NCBI GenBank assembly: GCA_964368965.1
Contig: CAYJDR010000036.1
Location: 1 to 22,315, forward strand
Source of the DNA: CAYJDR01 sp964368965
GTDB lineage: Bacteria > Chrysiogenota > Deferribacteres > Deferribacterales > Mucispirillaceae
Direction: 5' to 3'
Length of the DNA: 22,315 nucleotides
Part shown: piece by piece, positions 7,235-13,766 of the stretch
Position numbering within the stretch: position 1 is the stretch's first letter
Layout of the letters: every line of letters starts with the position of its first letter
The notes under the pieces: generated by a model
What the model was told of the DNA's origin: nothing
Seen by the model: only the letters and a program-made list of their open reading frames with translations
The model's database searches: none
Program-made: the position numbers and the translations under genes

Positions 7235-7958
7235 TTCCCGTAAATGTTACTAAATGCTTGCCCTTTGTTTCTGTCTTACTGTTGTGCCATTCTTCTGCTG
7301 TCATGTTGTTTAACTTGGTTACATAGCTAACAAAGCGTGTTGTGTTTACTTTGTTACTAGGCGGACTAAGAAATATTTCCTTGTCGTCAAATTCCTTTCG
7401 TATGTAACTGCTCACAGTATCTAAACTATTGCCATTGCAAACAATTAGTAAGTGCATATGTATGTGATATAGCCCCGTGTCTGCAATGCTTGTTTCTATA
7501 GCTCTTATTGAGCCAACAACATGCTTTTTATAGCTCTTTCTATTAAACAACTTTGTACATCGCTTTGTTAGTTCATTGTGTCGCTGTTCAATATAGTCGC
7601 ATGCAACGTCCTTGTATGGCGTTATTGTTATCATTTGCGTTGTATATCCTTGCTTAGCTAGTTTATTATCTATTTTTCTAGTTTTGTTTAGCTTATTTTT
7701 AGCCCTTATTTGTGTGCATATAGGGCAGATATGTAATTTACAATAATTGTAATATATTCTACCTGTGAAGATGTTTATATGCTTAATAGTCTTGCATTCC
7801 CTCAATTTATTAAGTTTTGATATACTTACTATAGGTTGTTGCTCATAATAAATTACTAACTCATCATGCAACTTTTTAGCATTAAAACGAGGTAGTTTAG
7901 GGGGTGTATCAAATAGGGTGTTAATTATATATTGTACATCACGCACAACAATAACCAA
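7218..7958 (-). CDS. rep: Rolling-circle replication initiator, HUH endonuclease (Rep)
   Basis: About 246 residues. A zinc-like cluster C73-x4-C78-x2-C81 (C-K-L-H-I-C-P-I-C) is followed by Q-M-I-T-I-T-P-Y. Next comes the HUH motif in Y-H-I-H-M-H-L-L-I-V (His165, 167, 169), then F-V-S-Y-V-T-K with candidate catalytic Tyr212 and Lys215. The order matches plasmid Rep proteins of the Rep_1 kind, which nick one strand at the double-strand origin and stay bound to the 5' end. The start is uncertain: the frame opens 21 bases before TTG 7958, GTG 7946 is an alternative, and neither has a clear ribosome site, so translation may be coupled to the AlpA-like gene ending at 7966. In an integrated element it would act after excision. 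Confidence 0.85.
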   Translation of the reverse strand: MVIVVRDVQYIINTLFDTPPKLPRFNAKKLHDELVIYYEQQPIVSISKLNKLRECKTIKHINIFTGRIYYNYCKLHICPICTQIRAKNKLNKTRKIDNKLAKQGYTTQMITITPYKDVACDYIEQRHNELTKRCTKLFNRKSYKKHVVGSIRAIETSIADTGLYHIHMHLLIVCNGNSLDTVSSYIRKEFDDKEIFLSPPSNKVNTTRFVSYVTKLNNMTAEEWHNSKTETKGKHLVTFTGILRNI

Positions 7959-7965
7959 TAAGCCA

Positions 7966-8145
7966 CTATTTAGAACTTAAAAATAAATCTAAGTCGCAAA
8001 TTTTCCATACTGTACATCTATTGCTTAATCTTGTGCCTTTTGGAAGTGTGCCAGCTTGTACCCAACGCCAAAAAGTCGGTACTGATATACCTAAATACTT
8101 GCTTGCGTCTTTTGCTCTTAAAACTTTAGGTGTGATATTAGTCAT
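7966..8145 (-). CDS. alpA: AlpA-like regulator/excisionase, 59 residues
   Basis: The minus-strand frame runs from ATG 8145, with AAGGA about seven bases upstream, to TAG 7966-7968. The product reads L-R-A-K-D-A-S-K-Y-L-G-I-S-V-P-T-F-W-R-W-V and then G-T-L-P-K-G-x-R-L, the winged helix-turn-helix of the AlpA/MerR-like excisionase family. The usual R-W-x-x-G-x-L-P pattern is clear. In P4-type elements such proteins switch on integrase or act as directionality factors for excision. Here it lies just upstream of rep (seven bases to the TTG), so it may also set rep expression. The 14-bp palindrome 13 bases before its start (8158-8171) is a natural candidate operator. Confidence 0.88.
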   Translation of the reverse strand: MTNITPKVLRAKDASKYLGISVPTFWRWVQAGTLPKGTRLSNRCTVWKICDLDLFLSSK

Positions 8146-8157
8146 ATTCTTTCCTTG

Positions 8158-8171
8158 CTCGTATATACGAG
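8158..8171. promoter_or_regulatory. Perfect 14-bp palindrome upstream of the AlpA-like gene
   Basis: CTCGTATATACGAG. On the minus strand its centre TATATA lies 17 bases after TTAAGT, so it may cover a weak -10 box. A repressor bound here would block the alpA-rep transcript. The symmetry is seen; the function is inferred. Confidence 0.5.
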
Positions 8172-8206
8172 GCTTTATGGTATGACTTAATATTAACGTG
8201 AATAGG

Positions 8207-8300
8207 GTGTACAGAAAAAGTACAAACTTATTAAAGATAAATGAATTTCATTTTTATTATTAAAGAGTTAGCTGGTTGATGTGTGTACAAGTTTGTACAC
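8207..8300. promoter_or_regulatory. Control region with repeated TGTACA half-sites and dyads
   Basis: GTGTACAA-GT-TTGTACAC (8283-8300) is a perfect inverted repeat starting five bases after the stop of the 264-codon gene. A second, looser pair TGTAC/GTACA occurs at 8208-8224. Between them AAATGAA-T-TTCATTT (8239-8253) is another perfect dyad. No T run follows, so operators or replication-protein binding sites are more likely than a terminator. Confidence 0.5.
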
Positions 8301-8304
8301 GTTG

Positions 8305-9099
8305 TCATTCAGGTAGGTTTGGTAAGTGGGGATATTGTTTTTTTAAGGTATCTATTTTCTTTTTTCTTTGTCCTTTGTCACGCCTCATATTATCTATTAT
8401 TTCATATGGTATATTACATTGTGTAGCTGTTTTGTTGTCTATGTCATGAAGATAGTTACATATTAAGCGTTTTGTAGTGTCATTACTTCTTATATGTGGC
8501 AATTTTTCAAACTCAAGACATGCCCTGTACCATGCAATAAATATATCTTTTAATGGATATTCTATGCTTGTTTCTCTTGCCTGTTTCGCCTCAGCTAGCA
8601 CATCATCTACTAAGCCTTGAGTAATGCCATTGACAAGATGAATAGGGGTATAGCCCATTATGTCAGCATTTTTAATAAACAGCCTTTTATCAACAACTAT
8701 GTTAAACAAATATTCATTGCTAAATAAAATAGCCATAACTTGCATTGCAAAATTTTCTTCTGTTTCGTTTAGGTCAACATTTTGTGTCCAAGTTGCATAC
8801 GCTCTTTCAACTGATTGTGCATTAAAGTCATATGTTTCAACCGCATATAAATTTGCTCTGTATAAATAGTCGATTGTGTTGTCTATTTCTGATGTGTTAC
8901 CTTTCTTTACATTTTCAAGCACTCGTTGTGCTTTTTTGTTCATGCGTTCAGTATAGTTTCTTAATAACTCAACTGTTAATTCTTTACCTAAATTAAGGCT
9001 TTTAGGGTCAGATTTTAAAGCTAATTCAACAATTATACTTGTGTCTTGTATCCTGTATGTACGTGCTATGTGCATTAAATTAATAGTATGCCCCATCAT
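8305..9099 (-). CDS. Hypothetical protein translationally coupled to integrase
   Basis: 264 residues. ATG 9099 overlaps the integrase stop (ATGA arrangement) and GAGGGGG lies just before it, so the two proteins are almost certainly made together. No signal peptide or membrane helix; mostly helical by composition. The C-terminus is basic (M-R-R-D-K-G-Q-R-K-K-K-I-D-T-L-K-K-Q-Y), which could bind nucleic acid. Motifs of known families were not found, neither primase, helicase, relaxase nor nuclease. Position between integrase and the AlpA-like gene would suit a replication, stability or helper-interference function, but nothing in the sequence decides this. It is the main unexplained gene of the element's core. 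Confidence 0.7.
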   Translation of the reverse strand: MMGHTINLMHIARTYRIQDTSIIVELALKSDPKSLNLGKELTVELLRNYTERMNKKAQRVLENVKKGNTSEIDNTIDYLYRANLYAVETYDFNAQSVERAYATWTQNVDLNETEENFAMQVMAILFSNEYLFNIVVDKRLFIKNADIMGYTPIHLVNGITQGLVDDVLAEAKQARETSIEYPLKDIFIAWYRACLEFEKLPHIRSNDTTKRLICNYLHDIDNKTATQCNIPYEIIDNMRRDKGQRKKKIDTLKKQYPHLPNLPE

Positions 9100-10286
9100 G
9101 CCCCCTCTTTTAAGCTGTCTAAATAGTTAGCCCATTCAATCATCATCTTTCGGCGGTCGGGTAGGTACTGTGCATAGTTATAGCTTGCTCTTACTTTGTT
9201 GCGTTCGCCGTGTGCCAGCTGTCGTTCTATCCAATCACGGTTATAGCCTTGTTCGTTTAATAACGTGCTTGCCATGCTTCTAAATCCATGTACTACAATT
9301 TCATCTTTGCTATATCCCATTGAACGCAAAGCAACAAGCAACGCATTTTCAGCAATAGGGCGTGTTATACTTCTTGTACTAGGGAATAAATATTTGCTAT
9401 GCCCTGTAAACACGTGTAATGCTTTTAATTTACTTATTACTTGAGGGGCAAGCGGTACAATATGTGTTTCGCCCATTTTCATGCGTTCAGCTGGTATTCG
9501 CCATTCTGCATTGTCAAAGTCAAACTCGCTCCACTCTGCACATCTTAGCTCACTAGGTCTAACAAATACGTATGGTGCAACTTGTAGGGCTGTTTTAACA
9601 ACTATCCCGCTTGTGCATTCGTCAATATTGATTAATAGTAAGCCTATCTGTTTAGGGTCTGTGATTGTTGGGAAGTGCCTCTCTGTTGGTGTCGATAATG
9701 CCCCCTTTAAGTCGGCGGTTATATCTCGCTCCGCTCTGCCTGTAGCAATAGCATATCTAAACACTTGTCCAACTATATTTTTTGTTCGGTGTGCTGTTTC
9801 TGTAGCCCCTCTTTCTTCTATCTTTCTAAGGGCTTCTAATAGCTGAGGCGGTGTGATTGTGTGTACTGGAGTGTTAGCAAAGTAAGGGAATATGTTATTT
9901 TTTAAGCGTTTGATTAAGTTTTGTTTGTGTGAGGGTTTCCACTTGTTAGCGTGTGTTTCTAAGTATTCAAGTGCGATTATTTCAAAGGCGTTTTCGGTTT
10001 CTGCTCGTACTGCTTGCTTTATAGCCTTTTTATGCTCCATAGGGTTAATGTTTTGTGCTAACTGTTCTTTAGCCCTTAATAGCTCTTTGCGTGCGTCTGC
10101 AAGCGATATATTAGGATATAGCCCGATAGTGTATGTTTGTTCTTTTTGATTAAAGCGGTACTTAATACGCCATGACTTATTGCCAGCTTTTGTTATGAGT
10201 AAAAACAGTCCGCCACCGTCATAATATTTCTTGTCTTTGTCTGCTGGTTTAAGACTTCTAATAAGCGTATCATTTAATTTGCCCAT
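9096..10286 (-). CDS. int: Tyrosine integrase, P4/DUF4102 type
   Basis: 396 residues. The N-terminal DUF4102 arm-binding domain (1-90) shows K-Y-Y-D-G-G-G-L-F-L-L-I and Y-T-I-G-L-Y-P-N-I-S-L-A-D-A-R. A SAM-like core-binding part spans about 100-190. The catalytic domain holds Arg243 (F-V-R-P-S-E-L-R), His333 and Arg336 (H-G-F-R-S-M-A-S-T-L-L), His359 (Q-L-A-H-G) and nucleophile Tyr369 (R-A-S-Y-N-Y-A). All key residues are present and the length is normal, so it should be active. It catalyses site-specific exchange between the element circle and the tRNA-Met 3' end. It lies next to its target tRNA on the same strand, so it could be read both from its own promoter and by read-through from the tRNA promoter, as the ancestral terminator was displaced. 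Confidence 0.96.
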   Translation of the reverse strand: MGKLNDTLIRSLKPADKDKKYYDGGGLFLLITKAGNKSWRIKYRFNQKEQTYTIGLYPNISLADARKELLRAKEQLAQNINPMEHKKAIKQAVRAETENAFEIIALEYLETHANKWKPSHKQNLIKRLKNNIFPYFANTPVHTITPPQLLEALRKIEERGATETAHRTKNIVGQVFRYAIATGRAERDITADLKGALSTPTERHFPTITDPKQIGLLLINIDECTSGIVVKTALQVAPYVFVRPSELRCAEWSEFDFDNAEWRIPAERMKMGETHIVPLAPQVISKLKALHVFTGHSKYLFPSTRSITRPIAENALLVALRSMGYSKDEIVVHGFRSMASTLLNEQGYNRDWIERQLAHGERNKVRASYNYAQYLPDRRKMMIEWANYLDSLKEGA

Positions 10287-10358
10287 ATTATACCCACATT
10301 GGATTGTAGCGTCTTTTTTGTTGGTTTCGGGGGTACCGATTTTTGACGTCTAACTATA

Positions 10359-10376
10359 CCCCATAGAATACCCCCA
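10359..10376. repeat. Candidate integrase arm-type site, right end, overlapping the int promoter
   Basis: CCCCATAGAATACCCCCA, the partner of 5525-5542. It lies between the integrase start and att and covers the putative -10 element (10365-10370). Integrase binding here could repress its own gene, which is inference. Confidence 0.6.
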
Positions 10377-10393
10377 TAGTAGCAATATGTCAA
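10365..10393 (-). promoter_or_regulatory. Putative integrase promoter
   Basis: On the minus strand TTGACA (10388-10393), 17 bases, then TATTCT (10365-10370). The -35 is a perfect consensus. The -10 lies in the C-rich repeat 10359-10376. A leader of about 75 bases separates it from the integrase ATG at 10286. Confidence 0.65.
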
Positions 10394-10493
10394 GATAATA
10401 TATGATATTACATGATAACAACGGAAGTATTGATTTTATTGAGGTTTTAGGCTTTTTCGAGTGTTTGTGAGATGTTGTGAAATGATGGAAATA

Positions 10494-10505
10494 TGGCGGT
10501 ACAGG
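10494..10505 (-). repeat. Proximal attachment site (attR) inside tRNA-Met
   Basis: TGGCGGTACAGG, identical to 5449-5460. It forms the acceptor 3' strand and part of the T stem of tRNA-Met, so the element rebuilds a full tRNA body. On the minus strand the next bases are TAT, not CCA. Confidence 0.88.
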
Positions 10506-10567
10506 GAATTGAACCCCGGACACCACGGATATGAGCCGTGTGCTCTAACCATCTGAGCTATACCGCC
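10494..10567 (-). tRNA. tRNA-Met (CAU), elongator type; integration target
   Basis: The minus strand folds as a 74-base cloverleaf: acceptor GGCGGTA/TACCGCC, D arm GCTC/GAGC, anticodon stem CACGG/CCGTG with loop CTCATAT (anticodon CAT), and T stem CGGGG/CCCTG with one G-T pair and loop TTCAATT. The acceptor begins with a normal G1-C72 pair, so it is not the initiator. Elongator Met is most likely; a lysidine-modified tRNA-Ile2 also has a CAT anticodon and cannot be excluded. The 3' strand is the att core, and no CCA is encoded (TAT follows the discriminator base). Confidence 0.95.
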
Positions 10568-10576
10568 TTAATGAAG

Positions 10577-10650
10577 TTGCGGGGGCCGGATTTGAACCGA
10601 CGGCCTCCGGGTTATGAGCCCGACGAGCTACCAAGCTGCTCTACCCCGCG
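10577..10650 (-). tRNA. tRNA-fMet (CAU), initiator
   Basis: 74 bases on the minus strand. The acceptor CGCGGGG pairs with CCCCGCA, leaving the C1-A72 mismatch that marks initiator tRNA. The anticodon stem has the three G-C pairs GGG/CCC flanking loop CTCATAA, also an initiator mark. T arm GTCGG-TTCAAAT-CCGGC. After discriminator A73 the DNA reads CTT, so CCA must be added enzymatically. It lies nine bases upstream of tRNA-Met and shares its promoter. Confidence 0.97.
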
Positions 10651-10665
10651 TCATAAAGGAATACT

Positions 10666-10694
10666 TTTATAACCAATATCGAAGCATTAGTCAA
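10666..10694 (-). promoter_or_regulatory. Promoter of the fMet-Met tRNA operon
   Basis: On the minus strand TTGACT (10689-10694), exactly 17 bases, TATAAA (10666-10671), ending 15 bases before the fMet 5' end. This is close to consensus, as expected for a stable-RNA promoter. Confidence 0.85.
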
Positions 10695-10712
10695 GAACTT
10701 TTTTACATTTTT

Positions 10713-11342
10713 TTAAAATTTATTTTCTAAGCTCTTGAAACCCAGTAACCATAGGAAAATATTTATCTCCCTTATTTTGAATTTATCATACAAGTTATAC
10801 AAATTTACTAAATTATCAATTACTCCAATATATTCTATATAGCCGTTTAGCTTTTTCGGTTTGAATTTGAAGTCTGTGTCTTTTGCACTCATAAATAATT
10901 TTAATGCTTCAAGCACATATTTATCATAAAACGGGAACACTTCTTGATGATGGTAGTTGCAGTAATACGTGATGAACGAGTAATGTTTGTGATTGTCAAT
11001 AAAGTTGATCAAATGCTCATAATCATCTCTTTTGCCTGCAACTTGCACCCATTTATCAATATTAGCTTTTCTAATCTTTTTTGCAGATTTTAAAAGTTCT
11101 TCTTGTGTTAAGCCGGTGTTGCAGAATGTATTTACAGTAGCTGCTTTTATTAATATATCAGTTATGTTGTCGTTATTTGGGAGTGTTGATTGAAAAAGTT
11201 TGATAAGGCTATTTTCACGCTCTAGGTATAATTCGCTATTGCTATATTCTGCAACCGCATGTTCGACTGCATCATAAACATCATCTGTATTGATGAATGT
11301 GCCGTTTGTGATAAACTTATGCAACATTTGTAAAGCATCCAT
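10713..11342 (-). CDS. Hypothetical cytoplasmic protein with a Y-x-N-x-H...FPFYDKYV motif
   Basis: 209 residues from ATG 11342, which has GGAGG six bases upstream; a longer frame reaches to 11372 but would start inside the promoter. No signal peptide or membrane helix. Residues about 120-160 read H-Y-S-F-I-T-Y-Y-C-N-Y-H and H-Q-E-V-F-P-F-Y-D-K-Y-V. This recalls a widespread, poorly characterised group of bacterial proteins with S-x-x-S-K-Y-x-x-F-H-x-P and Y-P-I-Y-D motifs; the serine and lysine of that pattern are not kept here. Function is unknown. It is transcribed from its own promoter (11364-11391), ends 19 bases before the tRNA promoter and is divergent from the HEAT/SUKH-like gene, which may share regulation. 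Confidence 0.72.
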   Translation of the reverse strand: MDALQMLHKFITNGTFINTDDVYDAVEHAVAEYSNSELYLERENSLIKLFQSTLPNNDNITDILIKAATVNTFCNTGLTQEELLKSAKKIRKANIDKWVQVAGKRDDYEHLINFIDNHKHYSFITYYCNYHHQEVFPFYDKYVLEALKLFMSAKDTDFKFKPKKLNGYIEYIGVIDNLVNLYNLYDKFKIREINIFLWLLGFKSLENKF

Positions 11343-11363
11343 ATTATACCTCCGTCTGAAATA

Positions 11364-11391
11364 ATTATACACTATATGGATATATTGTCAC
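11364..11391 (-). promoter_or_regulatory. Promoter of the 209-codon hypothetical gene
   Basis: On the minus strand GTGACA (11386-11391), 16 bases, TATAAT (11364-11369), ending 21 bases before ATG 11342. A near-consensus sigma-70 type element. Confidence 0.75.
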
Positions 11392-11422
11392 GTATTATTG
11401 TGTTTGAAGTTTTGAGTGCATC

Positions 11423-12943
11423 ATGCTAGATTACCTTATGCAAACACTACTTACAGAAATCGAAAACTTTAAAACATGGGCGAATTCGAAAAAAATTCGC
11501 AAAGATAGGTCATACGGCTGGGAGTGCTGTTACTTAGAATGGGATGCAATATACGGTGCGTTTAAAAACATGTTAAACCAGCCACTAGCGCATGAGCAAG
11601 TACCAGAACTACTATATATAATCGCACGTGATGAAGAGAGCGAATATATAATGGAGGAACTTGCACACCACAAAGAGTGGTTTGAGCTACTTTGTAGCTA
11701 TGCTATTAATAGTTGTGAAACAAATGCCCGCTGGCTATTTGCAAAACACCTTGCAGAGTTTAGTGATGAAGAATTTGCAAAAGATTTAATAATATCGTTC
11801 CTTAATGATGATGACGAATACACGACACGTATGGCTATTGTATCGCTTGCAAAGATATCGCCAGAACTTGTTGAAGAATATGCTGAAAAAGCATGGTGCA
11901 CTAACCATGAATATCAACGCATAGCCGCTATCCATGCGTTAGACGCTGTCAACTCGCCACTTTTGCAAAGCTATATTGAAAAAGCAAAAACTGATGGCAG
12001 AAAATATGTTGTTGAAAACGCAAACCGTGCGACTGATTTATATAAATCGCTTTTCGAAGCGTGTGAAAAAGCGTTCCTTGATTTATTTGAAAATGATGAA
12101 ACATATTACTATTGCTCGATTGTTGTTTTTAATGAGCCTTTATCGCCTGTCATATCGGCGTGGAGCTATGAAGCTTTAGAGCGTGCAGATGATAGCGATA
12201 TGAAATGGTCGCTGGCAGATTCACCATATTATGCACATGGTTATGATGACTATTTTTCAAAAGTTACTGATATCGTTCAAGAATATGAAGTTGATGATAT
12301 AAAAGAGATTGCTGATTTAGTGTTGCAAGAGTTGTATAGCTCTATGATTTTTCATAAAAATCAATCTCGTAGCTCAGTTGCTGTCACTATCGAAACTTTG
12401 CCACCGCATTATGATGACACAATTCGCTCGATTAAGATAAATGTGCCTGATAACAAAACATTTAACGAGTGGTTAGATAATGCCGAAATGGAGATTGTAG
12501 CAAACAGTTTGCAAAGCATATTAGCACGCTATGAGAGGCAAGATATCAGCTATGATTTGCCGAATGATATTATGGAAATTTTACAATATTTACAGAATGT
12601 TATGCTATCTGATGATATAGTTTTTGGATATGGTGCTGAAAGTTCTATTTCAGAACACAATGAATGCGATAACTATATTTTGATTGCGACGAGTGGAACG
12701 GGCGATGAGTGGATATATCGCAAGAGTGATGGTGTAGTATGTTTCTTGGACCATGACAAGCTGGAAGAAGATGACGCAATCACACCACTTAATTTAACGC
12801 TTGAGCAGTTTGTAGTGTTGGCTGATTTGATGTACCAGTTCGATGTGCTATATGACGCACATGAAAGTGTAATTGAGTCATTGAAAGGGGAAATGTCAAA
12901 GCTAAGCTGTGACTTGCCTGACATATACCCATATGATTTATAA
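11423..12943 (+). CDS. HEAT repeat - DUF4303-like - SUKH-like composite (immunity-type) protein
   Basis: 506 residues, acidic, no signal peptide. Residues about 60-205 are helical HEAT-like repeats (A-R-W-L-F-A-K-H-L-A, R-M-A-I-V-S-L-A, R-I-A-A-I-H-A-L). About 205-330 resembles DUF4303: E-T-Y-Y-Y-C-S-I-V-V-F, then K-W-S-L-A-D-S-P-Y-Y-A-H-G-Y-D-D-Y-F. About 385-475 resembles a SUKH/SMI1 fold: Y-I-L-I-A-T-S-G-T-G-D-E-W-I-Y, then D-G-V-V-C-F-L-D-H-D, then L-E-Q-F-V-V-L-A-D-L-M. SUKH and DUF4303-type proteins often act as immunity proteins of polymorphic toxin systems. Several such domains in one chain suggest a polyimmunity protein that neutralises more than one toxin. No toxin gene is present here. 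Domain calls are from pattern memory; binding partners are unknown. Ends five bases from the next, convergent gene. Confidence 0.7.
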   Translation: MLDYLMQTLLTEIENFKTWANSKKIRKDRSYGWECCYLEWDAIYGAFKNMLNQPLAHEQVPELLYIIARDEESEYIMEELAHHKEWFELLCSYAINSCETNARWLFAKHLAEFSDEEFAKDLIISFLNDDDEYTTRMAIVSLAKISPELVEEYAEKAWCTNHEYQRIAAIHALDAVNSPLLQSYIEKAKTDGRKYVVENANRATDLYKSLFEACEKAFLDLFENDETYYYCSIVVFNEPLSPVISAWSYEALERADDSDMKWSLADSPYYAHGYDDYFSKVTDIVQEYEVDDIKEIADLVLQELYSSMIFHKNQSRSSVAVTIETLPPHYDDTIRSIKINVPDNKTFNEWLDNAEMEIVANSLQSILARYERQDISYDLPNDIMEILQYLQNVMLSDDIVFGYGAESSISEHNECDNYILIATSGTGDEWIYRKSDGVVCFLDHDKLEEDDAITPLNLTLEQFVVLADLMYQFDVLYDAHESVIESLKGEMSKLSCDLPDIYPYDL

Positions 12944-12948
12944 AAGGG

Positions 12949-13707
12949 CTATCTTATGCATACGGCATATTCAGTATTGTGCACATCGTTGCCACCTGAG
13001 CCGTGCCTTGCACCGTTTTCGAGGTTGATGTGACTTGCTCGCCTTGTCATAACGGCTCTGCTGTTCCAATACCAACCTATTTTCCAGCCAGCAGCAATTG
13101 CTGCGCCCATTGCGTGTTTTGCTTCATTTTTATCACTGGGCATAGCGATAGCCTGTAGTTGAGCCATAGTAGGCATTTGTTCTCCACCGACAATCCCAAT
13201 ACCTATAAACCAGTCGTTTGGATCGCCCTTATATCCTACACCGTTGCACATTTTATATGCATCTAGCCATGTTATTTCTATATCGGTAGGCTTATCAAAG
13301 GGCGCTAGTAGTCCATCGCCAAATGTAATAGTGATAGGCAAAGTTATTGTTTTGTCGCGAGTTTTGATATTTGCTACTATATTGACATCTCTGTTGCCTA
13401 TTATATCAAAAAGTGTAACACTTTGCCCATTGTGTGTGGATATTATGGACATGCCCGCGATAGGTTTATCCCATGAAAGCCCTGTTATTTTATTACCTAT
13501 GTTTACTTTTACATTATCAAGTTTATTATCCACAGCTACAATGCTCCATGTTATATCGTCGCCAGCGTTTATGCCATGCATGGTTAATGTCGTTGACGCA
13601 AATCCATGTGTATTATATTGCTCAACGTGAGAATCTATGTTGATATTTTGTGCATATGTAGTGCCACATAAGAGGAGTATTGATAAGAATAATAAAATTG
13701 TTTTCAC
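12949..13707 (-). CDS. Secreted protein with C-type-lectin-like C-terminal domain
   Basis: 252 residues. GTG 13707 is the start: AAGG lies just upstream and the next residues form a signal peptide (K-T-I-L-L-F-L-S-I-L-L-L-C-G-T-T-Y-A before QNI). The middle (about 30-130) is beta-rich and Ig-like. The last ~110 residues contain M-P-T-M-A-Q-L-Q-A-I, G-W-Y-W-N-S-R, and a final N-T-E-Y-A-V-C-I-R whose Cys may pair with that in Y-K-M-C-N-G. This order (L-P/T-x-x-x-L near the start, Y-W-S/N-S, terminal V-C-x-R) is seen in C-type-lectin-like ends of invasin-type adhesins and related exported proteins. It has neither a beta-barrel nor an anchor, so it would be periplasmic or secreted. It follows the dms terminator and has no visible promoter. 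Confidence 0.68.
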   Translation of the reverse strand: MKTILLFLSILLLCGTTYAQNINIDSHVEQYNTHGFASTTLTMHGINAGDDITWSIVAVDNKLDNVKVNIGNKITGLSWDKPIAGMSIISTHNGQSVTLFDIIGNRDVNIVANIKTRDKTITLPITITFGDGLLAPFDKPTDIEITWLDAYKMCNGVGYKGDPNDWFIGIGIVGGEQMPTMAQLQAIAMPSDKNEAKHAMGAAIAAGWKIGWYWNSRAVMTRRASHINLENGARHGSGGNDVHNTEYAVCIR

Positions 13708-13718
13708 ATATCACCTTG

Positions 13719-13755
13719 TAAAATAGCCCCCTTGCTTAATTGGCAACAAGAGGGC
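13719..13755 (-). terminator. Terminator of the dmsAB operon
   Basis: AGCCCTCTTG and CAAGGGGGCT form a 10-bp stem (one G-T pair) around an 11-base loop, followed on the minus strand by ATTTTA. It lies 12 bases beyond the dmsB stop. It also sits just before the ribosome site of the next gene, so that gene needs read-through or a separate start. Confidence 0.8.
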
Positions 13756-13766
13756 TTTAAAATCAG

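Larger units (their letters stand above)
5449..10505 (-). mobile_element. ~5 kb integrative element in the 3' end of tRNA-Met, with integrase, AlpA-like regulator and HUH Rep
   Basis: Bounded by 12-bp direct repeats TGGCGGTACAGG at 5449-5460 and 10494-10505; the right copy is the 3' end of tRNA-Met. The integrase gene lies next to that tRNA, as usual for P4-type islands. An 18-bp repeat pair (5525-5542, 10359-10376; two mismatches) sits inside both ends. All genes lie on the minus strand: integrase, an unknown overlapping gene, AlpA-like regulator, rolling-circle Rep, a small unknown gene and an exported protein. No relaxase, conjugation, capsid or terminase gene is visible, so it looks like a minimal integrative replicon or satellite that depends on a helper to spread. 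The att sites and integrase are seen directly; replication of the excised circle by Rep is inferred. Confidence 0.88.
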
